This document shows, piece by piece, positions 39,586 to 47,866 of a stretch of 64,000 nucleotides of DNA. A program made the position numbers and the translations under genes. Location of the stretch: the NCBI GenBank assembly GCA_025056175.1, contig JANWWK010000056.1, positions 1-64,000 of the forward strand, written 5' to 3'. The stretch comes from Anaerolineales bacterium. GTDB lineage: Bacteria; Chloroflexota; Anaerolineae; Anaerolineales; Villigracilaceae. Each line of letters starts with the position of its first letter. Within the stretch, counting starts at the first letter, position 1. The notes beneath the pieces were generated by a model that searched no databases, was not told the DNA's origin, and saw nothing but the letters and a program-made list of their open reading frames with translations.

Positions 39586-40461
39586 ATGACCGCCCAACTG
39601 ATTGACGGCAAAGCAATTGCCCAGCAAGTGCGCGAGCAAGTGGCCGCCGAAGTTGCCCGACGCACTGCGGCAGGCAAATCCAGGCCCACCCTTGCCACCG
39701 TCCTGGTCGGCGACCGGGTGGATTCGGCCACCTACGTTCGCGCGAAGAGAAAAGCCTGCGAGGAGTTGGGGATGGGGTCGGTGCATCACCATCTGCCAGC
39801 GGATGTTTCGCAGGAGGAACTGGAAAAACTCATCAAGAGCCTGAACCGCAGCAAGAAGGTCAACGGTATCCTGGTGCAGTTACCGCTCCCAGCCCACCTG
39901 GACGAGGAACGGATTTTGAGCCTCATCAGCATCGAAAAAGATGTGGATGGCTTCTCACCGCTCAACATAGGCCGTCTGGCCCAAAAGGGACGCGAGCCGC
40001 TCTTTGTGCCTTGCACGCCCTTTGGCTGCATCTACCTGCTCGAACAGTCTGGCGTCAAAATCGAGGGCGCCAATGCGGTTGTTCTGGGCCGCTCGAACAT
40101 CGTCGGCATGCCCGCCGCCCTGCTCCTGATTGGCAAGAACGCCACTGTGACGGTCTGCCACTCGCGCACGCGCGATTTGCCCGGCGTGGTGAGGCAAGCC
40201 GACATCCTGATTGCCGCCATCGGCAAAGCCGAATTCGTGCGCGGGGAGTGGATTAAACCCGGCGCGGCAGTGATTGACGTGGGCATCAACTCCAAACCGG
40301 ATGAGACCAAAAAGAGCGGCTACCGGCTGGTAGGCGATGTCAACTTCGACGAAGCGAAGGAAGTGGCCGGTTGGATTACCCCCGTCCCCGGCGGCGTGGG
40401 GCCAATGACAATTGCCATGCTGATGAAAAACACCCTGCGCGCAGCGGAGATTCAGCAGTGA
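39586..40461 (+). CDS. folD: Bifunctional methylenetetrahydrofolate dehydrogenase/cyclohydrolase
   Basis: DRVDSATYVRAKRKACEELGM, GILVQLPLPAHLDEERI, KDVDGFSPLNIGRL, VVLGRSNIVGMPAALLL, PVPGGVGPMTIAMLM. Confidence 0.96.
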   Translation: MTAQLIDGKAIAQQVREQVAAEVARRTAAGKSRPTLATVLVGDRVDSATYVRAKRKACEELGMGSVHHHLPADVSQEELEKLIKSLNRSKKVNGILVQLPLPAHLDEERILSLISIEKDVDGFSPLNIGRLAQKGREPLFVPCTPFGCIYLLEQSGVKIEGANAVVLGRSNIVGMPAALLLIGKNATVTVCHSRTRDLPGVVRQADILIAAIGKAEFVRGEWIKPGAAVIDVGINSKPDETKKSGYRLVGDVNFDEAKEVAGWITPVPGGVGPMTIAMLMKNTLRAAEIQQ

Positions 40462-40625
40462 GCAGTAATCAGTAATCAGTAATCAGTGAACAGTGAACAG
40501 TGAGGAGTGAGGAGTCACTGTATGCTAATGACTGATAACTGATAACTGACAACTGATAACTGATAACTGATAACTGATAACTGATTACTGATTACTGATG
40601 ACTGACAACTGATTACTGATAACTA
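40454..40625. repeat. Heptanucleotide tandem array with mirrored halves (CAGTAAT/CAGTGAA left; CTGATAA/CTGATTA right)
   Basis: Period-7 units visible; left unit CAGTAAT is the reverse complement of right unit ATTACTG; spans both convergent stop codons. Confidence 0.9.
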
Positions 40626-42535
40626 ACTTCCACCGGTTCAATCTCATCCGCCGGAGAGAAGCCGAAAATTTTCGCGTAAAAATAGAACTCCGCCTCGAAG
40701 GCGCGTCGGATGTTTTCGGCTTTGCGGAAGCCGTGCTGTTCACCCTCAAACAGGAGATAGGCGGTTGGCACGCCGCGCGCTTTGGCCGCCCGAAACATCG
40801 CTTCAGATTGGTTGGGCGGTACCACCGGGTCAGAGTCGCCCTGTAACAAGATGATGGGCGTGGAAAGACGGTCGGCATGGTGAATAGGGGAACGCGCGAG
40901 ATACAGGTCTCTGCGCTCCGGGTAGGGGCCAACCAGGCTGTCGAGATAGCGGCTCTCAAATTTATGCGTATCTCTGGCGAGGGCTTCCAGGTCACTGACG
41001 CCGTAATGACTGGCGCCAGCAGCAAAGACATCCTTGAAAACCAGCGCCGCCAGCGTAGTGAACCCGCCCGCGCTGCCGCCGGAAATCGCCATGCGCTTGC
41101 CGTCCACCAGCCCCTGCGCGGCCAGCCAGCGCGCGCCGTTACAGCAATCGTCCACATCCACAATGCCCCAGTTGCCGTTCAGGCGTTCGCGGTAAGCGCG
41201 CCCATAGCCGGTTGAGCCGCCATAATTGACATCCAGCACGGCAAAACCGCGGCTGGTCCAGTATTGAATGCGATAATTCAGGACGGCGTTGGTGGCAGCA
41301 GTTGGCCCGCCGTGACTGATGACGCGCAGAGGCGGCAGTTCGCCTTCGGGCGCGCGAAAATCGGGGTTGGTGGGTGGATAGAACAAAGCGTGCGCCGTCT
41401 GACCGTTTTCAGTAGGAAATTCCACCGGGCGAGGCGTGGAAAAGTAGCCGCGCGGAATCTCCGGCGCAAAGGAGAGTTTCAACGCCTCCAGCGCGCCGCT
41501 GCGCGGATGAAAGCGCCAAACGCCAAACGGCTGTTCGGGCGAACCGGCCAGGAAAACCACCGCTCCCTCTCCCACACAGACATCCGAAAAGGCAGTGAAA
41601 GGCAGGTCGAACGGCATGAGCGCTTTGCGGTCGGCCTCCAGGCGCGCCAGCGTCCATAGGCCGTTGCGGGTGAAGGCGCACGCCAGCTCGCGCGCGCCAA
41701 GAAAAGCATACGTCCGCATTCCAAAGACCCACTGGGGCATACCGAACTCAGCCTCGGCGGGATAGAGCGCTTCAGCCTCGTCCCCGTTCAGGCGGTAGAG
41801 ATTCCACCAACCGGTTCGGTCGCTGACGAAGTGCAGCACGCCTTCGGGAGACCATTCCGGCTGAAAGATGGATTCGGCCTTGCCCCCTGCCACCGGTTTC
41901 GACTGCCCCAGCGCGCCGTCTTCCCCTATCCGGGCCACCCACAGCGTGGTGCCATCCCAGGGCATGTTGGGATGATTCCAGGTCAGATAACACAATTGCG
42001 TTCCATCGGGGCTGAGACGCGGGTTGGAGAAAAAGTCGAAGCCGGAAACCAACACTTCGCCGCTGCTCCCCCCTGAGAGCGGAACGGCAACCAGCGTATT
42101 GACCGGTTCCCCACCGCCGGTATGGTCTTCACAGACGCAAATCAGGCGATTGCGGGCGCGGTCGAGCGCGAAATCAGCGTAGCGATAGCCTTCGGCGGGG
42201 GTCAGGGCTTCGGGCGCGCCGCCTGGCGTCAGCCGGTAGAGCCGCTGGTCTTTGAAATTGACGAAGAAAATCACGCCATCGAACACCGCATAGGCCCCAC
42301 CGCCATATTCATGGACTCGCGTGCGGACGTTGAACTCCGGCGGCAGGCATTCCACCGGTTCCGCACCCGGCACAGCCTTGACCAGCGCATTGCGCCCGCC
42401 TTCGAGCGGACGGCTTTCCAGCCAGTACACGTCGTTTCCATCGAGGCTCGCCTGCATCAGTCCGATGGTTTTGGCGGTCATCACTTCGGTGGTGATGGGA
42501 GATTTCCAACTTCCGTAAGGAGCAATTTGGGGCAT
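40613..42535 (-). CDS. S9 family peptidase (prolyl oligopeptidase/acylaminoacyl-peptidase type)
   Basis: Catalytic GGSAGGFTTLAALVF, LQGDSDPVVPPNQSEAM, FEGEQHGFRKAENI; N-terminal propeller. Confidence 0.92.
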   Translation of the reverse strand: MPQIAPYGSWKSPITTEVMTAKTIGLMQASLDGNDVYWLESRPLEGGRNALVKAVPGAEPVECLPPEFNVRTRVHEYGGGAYAVFDGVIFFVNFKDQRLYRLTPGGAPEALTPAEGYRYADFALDRARNRLICVCEDHTGGGEPVNTLVAVPLSGGSSGEVLVSGFDFFSNPRLSPDGTQLCYLTWNHPNMPWDGTTLWVARIGEDGALGQSKPVAGGKAESIFQPEWSPEGVLHFVSDRTGWWNLYRLNGDEAEALYPAEAEFGMPQWVFGMRTYAFLGARELACAFTRNGLWTLARLEADRKALMPFDLPFTAFSDVCVGEGAVVFLAGSPEQPFGVWRFHPRSGALEALKLSFAPEIPRGYFSTPRPVEFPTENGQTAHALFYPPTNPDFRAPEGELPPLRVISHGGPTAATNAVLNYRIQYWTSRGFAVLDVNYGGSTGYGRAYRERLNGNWGIVDVDDCCNGARWLAAQGLVDGKRMAISGGSAGGFTTLAALVFKDVFAAGASHYGVSDLEALARDTHKFESRYLDSLVGPYPERRDLYLARSPIHHADRLSTPIILLQGDSDPVVPPNQSEAMFRAAKARGVPTAYLLFEGEQHGFRKAENIRRAFEAEFYFYAKIFGFSPADEIEPVEVSYQ

Positions 42536-42799
42536 GTTTCCTCCGTTTTCCGACTTTCGCAATCACTATCTGGCGTCCATCACCCCCAGCCATTCTCCCT
42601 GGGAAAGCGGGGAGAAATTGGCCGGATTTGTGCTATTTTCGGTCACAAAATTGCTGCCTGGCAGCCGTTCTCCTCTCCTGCTTGCACTCGCAGGGGGCTG
42701 CGAGAGGGTTAGGGCGAGGGGGGAGAGTTACCTTTCGCACACAAAATGACTCAAAGAGAGTAAATCTACCTGGCTAATTATAGTCGGGAAGGATGGCCT

Positions 42800-42820
42800 G
42801 CACACAAGCAGACTGTGTGC
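42800..42820. promoter_or_regulatory. Operator-like inverted repeat GCACACA-N7-TGTGTGC abutting a -10-like TAAAAT (42821-42826)
   Basis: Perfect 7-bp arms, next to TAAAAT located 7 nt before an ATG. Confidence 0.55.
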
Positions 42821-42833
42821 TAAAATTAGAGTT

Positions 42834-42908
42834 ATGGAGTCCGTTTTTCTCTCCGCCCTCTTGCGGCTGCACGCCGTTCCCGAAGTCCTGATTGACCGCG
42901 AAGCCTGA
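42834..42908 (+). CDS. Possible leaderless short leader ORF (MESVFLSALLRLHAVPEVLIDREA)
   Basis: ATG at 42834 just after a -10-like TAAAAT; no Shine-Dalgarno; stop TGA followed by two hairpins; upstream of the Rieske gene. Confidence 0.4.
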   Translation: MESVFLSALLRLHAVPEVLIDREA

Positions 42909-42911
42909 CCC

Positions 42912-42978
42912 ACCCGGCGCCACTCTGGCCTGCCGGGTAACGTGACCGTAGGAATCTCTCTTGAGGCTCCTGCGGTCA
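42912..42978 (+). promoter_or_regulatory. Two consecutive RNA hairpins in the Rieske-gene leader (possible attenuator or cis-regulatory RNA)
   Basis: ACCCGGC-N13-GCCGGGT (42912-42938) and TGACCGTAGGA-N14-TCCTGCGGTCA (42943-42978; 11 bp with one G-U). Confidence 0.5.
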
Positions 42979-43056
42979 TTTGTTTAGGTTGGTTCTCAGG
43001 TTGTTCAGTCATTCGTTTCTTTCGTTCCCCATTCGTTTCCCAGAAAGGAGCCACCC

Positions 43057-44175
43057 ATGTCCACTTTCTTCAAAACCGCTGAAACCTTCATTCCCGGCGA
43101 AATGACCCTGCCCCAAAAATACTACACCTCGCCCGAAGTCTTCGCCCGTGAAAAAGAGCGCATCTTTGACCGCTACTGGTTCTGCGTTGGGCATCACAGC
43201 CGCATTGCCAACCCGGGCGAATACTTCCTGCAAGACATTTTGGGCGAAAACCTCATCATTTTACGTGACCGGCAGGGAGAAATTCGCGCCTTCTTCAACG
43301 TTTGTCGGCATCGCGGCACGCGCGTCTGCGAACAGCCGGAAGGCCGCTTCAAGAACAGCATCCAATGCGATTATCATGCCTGGACCTACGCTCTGGATGG
43401 CAAACTCATCGGCGCGCCGTTCATGAAAGACGTGCCGGGCTTTCGTTTCGAGGACTTCCCCCTGCGTGCAGCACATGTGCGTTTGTGGGCAGGCTTCATC
43501 TTCGTCAACACCAACCTGCAAAGCGAACCGCTGCCTTTCGATGAACTCTTTGCCCCCTTGCAGGGAAAACTCGACCGCTGGAACGCCCCCACCCTCAAGG
43601 TCATGCACCGTGAGCGTTACGAACTGGCCTCCAACTGGAAATACATCTTCCAGAACTTCAATGAGTGCTACCACTGCCCCACCATTCACCCGATGCTCAA
43701 TCAGTTCACCGACTATACCAGCGGAGCGAACGACCTTATCGAAGGACCCTTTCTCGGCGGCTACCTGGAATTGACCCAGCAGAGCATGACCGTCACCGGG
43801 CGGATTTGCGCCCTGCCGCTCGGTGACCTGACCGGCGGTGATGACAAACGCGCCTACTACTACTCTCTGCTCCCCAACCTGCTGCTCAACATCCATCCCG
43901 ATTACATCATGTATCACCTGATATTCCCCCACGACCCCGGCCATAGCACCATCATCAGCGAGTGGATGTTCCACCCCGAAGCCGCCTCCCGCCCCGGGTT
44001 CAACCCACAAGACGCCATCGATTTCTGGCACCAGACCAACCTGCAAGACTGGCACGTCTGCGAACTCAGCCAGCGTGGCGTGGAATCATCGGCCTACACT
44101 CCCGGCTGGTACACCCCGCGCGAAACGCTCCTCGCCGCCTTCGACCGCGACTATCTGAAGACGATGGGCGGGTAG
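43057..44175 (+). CDS. Rieske [2Fe-2S] aromatic-ring-hydroxylating/demethylase-type oxygenase alpha subunit
   Basis: CRHRGTRV...CDYHAWTYALDGKLIGAP (Rieske centre); NWKYIFQNFNECYHCPTIHP (mononuclear iron site). Confidence 0.93.
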   Translation: MSTFFKTAETFIPGEMTLPQKYYTSPEVFAREKERIFDRYWFCVGHHSRIANPGEYFLQDILGENLIILRDRQGEIRAFFNVCRHRGTRVCEQPEGRFKNSIQCDYHAWTYALDGKLIGAPFMKDVPGFRFEDFPLRAAHVRLWAGFIFVNTNLQSEPLPFDELFAPLQGKLDRWNAPTLKVMHRERYELASNWKYIFQNFNECYHCPTIHPMLNQFTDYTSGANDLIEGPFLGGYLELTQQSMTVTGRICALPLGDLTGGDDKRAYYYSLLPNLLLNIHPDYIMYHLIFPHDPGHSTIISEWMFHPEAASRPGFNPQDAIDFWHQTNLQDWHVCELSQRGVESSAYTPGWYTPRETLLAAFDRDYLKTMGG

Positions 44176-44210
44176 CATCGCATTCTCTGTCGGTTCTCTC
44201 AAACTGCCTC

Positions 44211-44266
44211 TTGACTTTTCTCACAAACGTCCTAAAATAGAATTAGAATTCTAATTCTGTTTTAGG
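44211..44266 (+). promoter_or_regulatory. Promoter TTGACT-N16-TAAAAT with a 36-bp near-perfect operator palindrome (44231-44266)
   Basis: CCTAAAATAGAATTAGAA|TTCTAATTCTGTTTTAGG, 17/18 complementary positions, overlapping the -10 element of the TetR gene. Confidence 0.8.
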
Positions 44267-44273
44267 GCGTATT

Positions 44274-44921
44274 ATGTCTTCCTCCCCCTACCTTGTTCAA
44301 CAACCCCAACAGGCCCGCAGCCGCGAGACCATGACCCAAATCCTGGACGCGGCAGCGCGCATCCTTGAGACCAAAACCTTCGAGGAGTTGACCATCTCCG
44401 AAGTCGTCCAGCACGCTGGCACTTCGGTCGGGGCATTCTATGGCCGCTTCAAGGACAAGGAGGGCCTGCTGCACGCCCTCGACGAGCGCTTCTTCGAGGA
44501 GTTCGAGCGCGGGGTGCGCGAGGTTCTCTCCCGGCCGGGCTTCCGGCAAGCGCCGCTTCCGCAAGTCGTGCGCGAAGTGACCTTCTTTCTGGCAAAGACC
44601 TACCAGCGTCAGCGCGGTCTTTTGCGTTCGCTTCACTTGAAGGCGCGGCTCTATGGCGATTCGCGCTTCAAAGAACGCGAGCGGCGTGCCTGGGACGAGT
44701 GGTTTCCCCAATTGCAAGACATCCTCTTACAACGTCAGGCCGAAATCCACCATCCCAACCCCGCTCTGGCGACTCATCTCGGCTTCCAGCAGTTGTTCTT
44801 CGCCCTGCGCGAGTTCCTGCTCTGGGAGCCGCTGCGCGCCGGGCAGACCTACCCGCTGGACGTGCTGGTGGACGAACTGACCCGCGCCTACCTGGCCTAC
44901 CTTGGCATTCAGGAGGAATGA
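44274..44921 (+). CDS. TetR/AcrR family transcriptional regulator
   Basis: SRETMTQILDAAARILETKTFEELTISEVVQHAGTSVGAFYGRFKDKEGLLHAL. Confidence 0.93.
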   Translation: MSSSPYLVQQPQQARSRETMTQILDAAARILETKTFEELTISEVVQHAGTSVGAFYGRFKDKEGLLHALDERFFEEFERGVREVLSRPGFRQAPLPQVVREVTFFLAKTYQRQRGLLRSLHLKARLYGDSRFKERERRAWDEWFPQLQDILLQRQAEIHHPNPALATHLGFQQLFFALREFLLWEPLRAGQTYPLDVLVDELTRAYLAYLGIQEE

Positions 44922-44922
44922 C

Positions 44923-46794
44923 ATGCCGCCTTCCCGTCCGATTTTGCGCCTGGGCGCGTTGGGCGCAACGCTTGCGGCCCTGCTCTTGCTTGCGATGGCC
45001 TTCGTCAGCCTGCCTGCCGGAATGTTCTACCCCGGCCTGGAAGCCCTGACCGGAGGCCTTTTGCTTTCCCCCGCCGAACAATCCGCTTACCTGACCGGAA
45101 TGCGCCTCTTGTTCGTGCTGGATGGCCTGTTCCTGGCCGGCTGGGTGCTGGCCTGGGTGGGAATTGGCGAACTCGTCCGCGCCCGCCAGCCGCTGCTGGG
45201 CTGGCTGACGCTCATCTTCGGTCTGGCCGGGGCGCTGTTCGATTTCAGCGAAAACAGCCTCATTTTGGGCGCGCTGCAAACCTTTCAGGCCGGGCAATTC
45301 ATGAGCGCGAACTGGGTCATCGCCTGGAAAGCCGTCCAGCATATCAGCTATTGGCTGCCCTTCTTGGCGGCGGCGCTGGCCGCCCCTGCCCTGTGGCAGG
45401 GCCGCTGGCCCGAAAAAGCTGCCGCGCTCACCGGTTCGCTCCTGCTCGTCCCGGCGGCCTTTGGCCTGTACTTCCCCGACCTGATTCTGCTCTCCGTCCT
45501 GTGGTTCCTGGTCTGGTTTGCCTTCAGCGCCCTGTCGCTCTGGCAGAACGCTGGACAACATGTTCCCCGCCCGATAGAAAGGAAGGTTTCTATGCCTGCA
45601 TCAAGCGTTCGTCCGTTACGGTTGTCCCTGTTTGCCGCCGTGTACTTCGTCGAGGGCGCAGTTCTCACCTACTTTTCGGCCTTCAACGTGTTGTATCTGC
45701 GCTCGTTTGAGTTGTCGTTTTCGCTCATCGGCATCGTGGGGGGCATCACGCTCCTGCCCTTCATTCTGAAAATCTTCGTCGGCCTGCTGAGCGACCGCGT
45801 CAATCTGTTCAAGCAGGGACACCGCAAGCCGTACATCGTGCTGGGGCTGGTTTTGCAAACCCTGGCCTTTGCGCTCATTCCACAGTTCAACCCCAGTCTG
45901 CAATTCGGCGCCTACCTGACCCTGATGGTGCTGGCGGCTGTGGGCATGTCCACCTACGACACCACCACCGACGGCCTTTCGATTGACACCACGCCCGAAG
46001 CCGACCGGGGACTGGTGCAGGGCCTGATGGTCGGCGGGCGCGCCGTGAGCGCCGTCCTGACCGCCGCGTTGATGGGAGTGTTCTCTCAAAATGGTCAATG
46101 GCCGTTGATTTTCTACATGATTGCCGCCCTTGGCCTGATGACGCTGATCCTGGCCTTCCTGGTGGAGGAGAAAAAAGAGCGCGCCCCCGAAATGCAGTTC
46201 TCCAAAGCCGCCTTCCGCGCTTTCAAGGATAAGGCTTTCCTGCTCTTCCTGGCGGTTGGAGTCATCTACCCGCTGGCGCTCTACAGCGCGCAGGGCATGG
46301 TCGGCGCGTACCTGAACGAGGGGTTGAACATCTCGCTCGGCATGGTCGGCCTGTACACGTCGGTCTTTGGCATCGGCACGGCGCTGGGCGGGCTGGTCGG
46401 CGGCCCGCTCATGCGAAAGTTCGGACAACGGACCAGCATCCTGGCGGCCTTGCTCATCACCTCAGCGGCGACCTTCATCCTGGCGCTCACCAGCTCCGCC
46501 GGGCTGATGTGGGCCATCGTCTTCCTGTTTGGTTTTGCCTTTGGCTACTACGAGACGGTGTACTTCGCCCTCGGCATGGCTTTCTCTGACCCGCGCATTG
46601 CCGCCTTCATGTTCTCGGTCATCATGGCGGTTGGCAACTTCGGTATCGCCGGCGGTCAACCCCTGGCGGGCGCGCTGGTCGATTCGCTCGGCTTCCAGCC
46701 CATGTTCATGATTTTCGCCGCCATTCATCTGCTGGCTCTGCCGCTGGTCTTCGTCATCTTCCGCGTCCGCAAACCGGCTCCAGTCGTGGCCTGA
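44923..46794 (+). CDS. MFS transporter (AmpG/PAT-like) with an additional ~220-aa multi-TM N-terminal domain
   Basis: AGGAGG before ATG 44923; MFS part from ~MPASSVRPLRLSLFAAVYFVEGAVLTYFSAFNVLYL; possible internal start at ATG 45592 with an AAGGAAGG Shine-Dalgarno. Confidence 0.82.
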   Translation: MPPSRPILRLGALGATLAALLLLAMAFVSLPAGMFYPGLEALTGGLLLSPAEQSAYLTGMRLLFVLDGLFLAGWVLAWVGIGELVRARQPLLGWLTLIFGLAGALFDFSENSLILGALQTFQAGQFMSANWVIAWKAVQHISYWLPFLAAALAAPALWQGRWPEKAAALTGSLLLVPAAFGLYFPDLILLSVLWFLVWFAFSALSLWQNAGQHVPRPIERKVSMPASSVRPLRLSLFAAVYFVEGAVLTYFSAFNVLYLRSFELSFSLIGIVGGITLLPFILKIFVGLLSDRVNLFKQGHRKPYIVLGLVLQTLAFALIPQFNPSLQFGAYLTLMVLAAVGMSTYDTTTDGLSIDTTPEADRGLVQGLMVGGRAVSAVLTAALMGVFSQNGQWPLIFYMIAALGLMTLILAFLVEEKKERAPEMQFSKAAFRAFKDKAFLLFLAVGVIYPLALYSAQGMVGAYLNEGLNISLGMVGLYTSVFGIGTALGGLVGGPLMRKFGQRTSILAALLITSAATFILALTSSAGLMWAIVFLFGFAFGYYETVYFALGMAFSDPRIAAFMFSVIMAVGNFGIAGGQPLAGALVDSLGFQPMFMIFAAIHLLALPLVFVIFRVRKPAPVVA

Positions 46795-46795
46795 T

Positions 46796-47866
46796 ATGCG
46801 CATCACCAACCTGGAAATTTCCCCCCTCGATCTGACGCTGGAAACTGCCCTGACAGTAGCCTACGGCAGTTACCCTGTCCTGAACTACGCCCTGCTCAAA
46901 ATCGTCACCGACGAGGGACTCATCGGGCTGGGCGAAGCCTCCCCCGACCCCGAAGTGACCGGCGAGACGCAAGAGACGGTGCTGGACGCCCTGGAGCGGG
47001 CGCGCCCGCTGCTGGTGGATGCCGACCCGCTCCAGGTGGAGCCACTCCTGCGCCGGTGCCGCGCCGCCATTCCAGCCTTCCCCGCCGCGCTGGCCGCGAT
47101 AGATATGGCGCTCTACGACCTGCTCGGTCAGGCGCTCGGCGCGCCGGTCCATCAATTGCTCGGCGGACTGGCGCGTCCTGCCATCGGCCTCTATCCGGTC
47201 ATCCCACTGGATGAACCGCCGGTGATGGCCGTCATGAGCGCCAGATTCGTGGAGATGGGCGCGCAAATCCTGAAGGTGAAACTCGGCTCATCCCCCGACC
47301 TCGACCTGCTGCGGCTCAACGAGATTCGCGCGGCTGTGGGCGATTCCGTCCTGCTGCGCCTCGACATCAACCAGGGCTGGCGCGATGCCGAAACCACCCT
47401 CTCGGTGCTTCGCCGCCTGGACGGATTCAACATCGAGTGGATTGAACAGCCCGTCCTCGCGGCCGACCTGACGGGGCTGGCCGCCGTCGCCGCCGCCACC
47501 GACATCCCCATCATGGCCGATGAGAGTTGCCACACCGCCGCCGACGCGCTGAAAATTGCCTGTCTGGGCGCGGCGGATATGCTCAACATCAAACTGATGA
47601 AGTGCGGCGGCCTGAGCGAAGCCCGCAAACTGCTGGCGGTGGCCGAATCTGCCGGTCTCCCCTGTATTCTCGGCTCGATGGGCGAGAGTTCCATCGGCAG
47701 CGCGGCGGGGCTGCACTTCGCCGCCGCGCACCCCTCCATCGTGGCCTGCGAGGTGATTGGGCCGCTTTTCATCACCAACGACCCGGCCGCCGGATACCAG
47801 GTCGAAATGTCCACGTTCCAGGCGCAGGTCTCGACTGCGCCGGGGTTGGGAGTGACGCTGAAATGA
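46796..47866 (+). CDS. Mandelate racemase/muconate-lactonizing (enolase superfamily) protein, dipeptide-epimerase-like
   Basis: GLGEASPDPEVTGET, LKVKLG (KxK), LRLDINQGW, WIEQP, MADESCHT, NIKLMKCGG. Confidence 0.9.
   Translation: MRITNLEISPLDLTLETALTVAYGSYPVLNYALLKIVTDEGLIGLGEASPDPEVTGETQETVLDALERARPLLVDADPLQVEPLLRRCRAAIPAFPAALAAIDMALYDLLGQALGAPVHQLLGGLARPAIGLYPVIPLDEPPVMAVMSARFVEMGAQILKVKLGSSPDLDLLRLNEIRAAVGDSVLLRLDINQGWRDAETTLSVLRRLDGFNIEWIEQPVLAADLTGLAAVAAATDIPIMADESCHTAADALKIACLGAADMLNIKLMKCGGLSEARKLLAVAESAGLPCILGSMGESSIGSAAGLHFAAAHPSIVACEVIGPLFITNDPAAGYQVEMSTFQAQVSTAPGLGVTLK

Noticed and set aside
40454-40625. Possible CRISPR array
   Set aside because: Period is 7 bp with degenerate units and no spacers; no cas genes in the window.
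40585-41163. 192-aa minus-strand ORF ending NQLSVISNQLSVISNQ
   Set aside because: Alternate frame of the S9 peptidase; the tail is simply the translated heptamer repeat.
45591-45592. Splitting 44923-46794 into two genes
   Set aside because: No stop codon between the domains; the internal start is only a possibility, so it is reported as a finding rather than two CDS.
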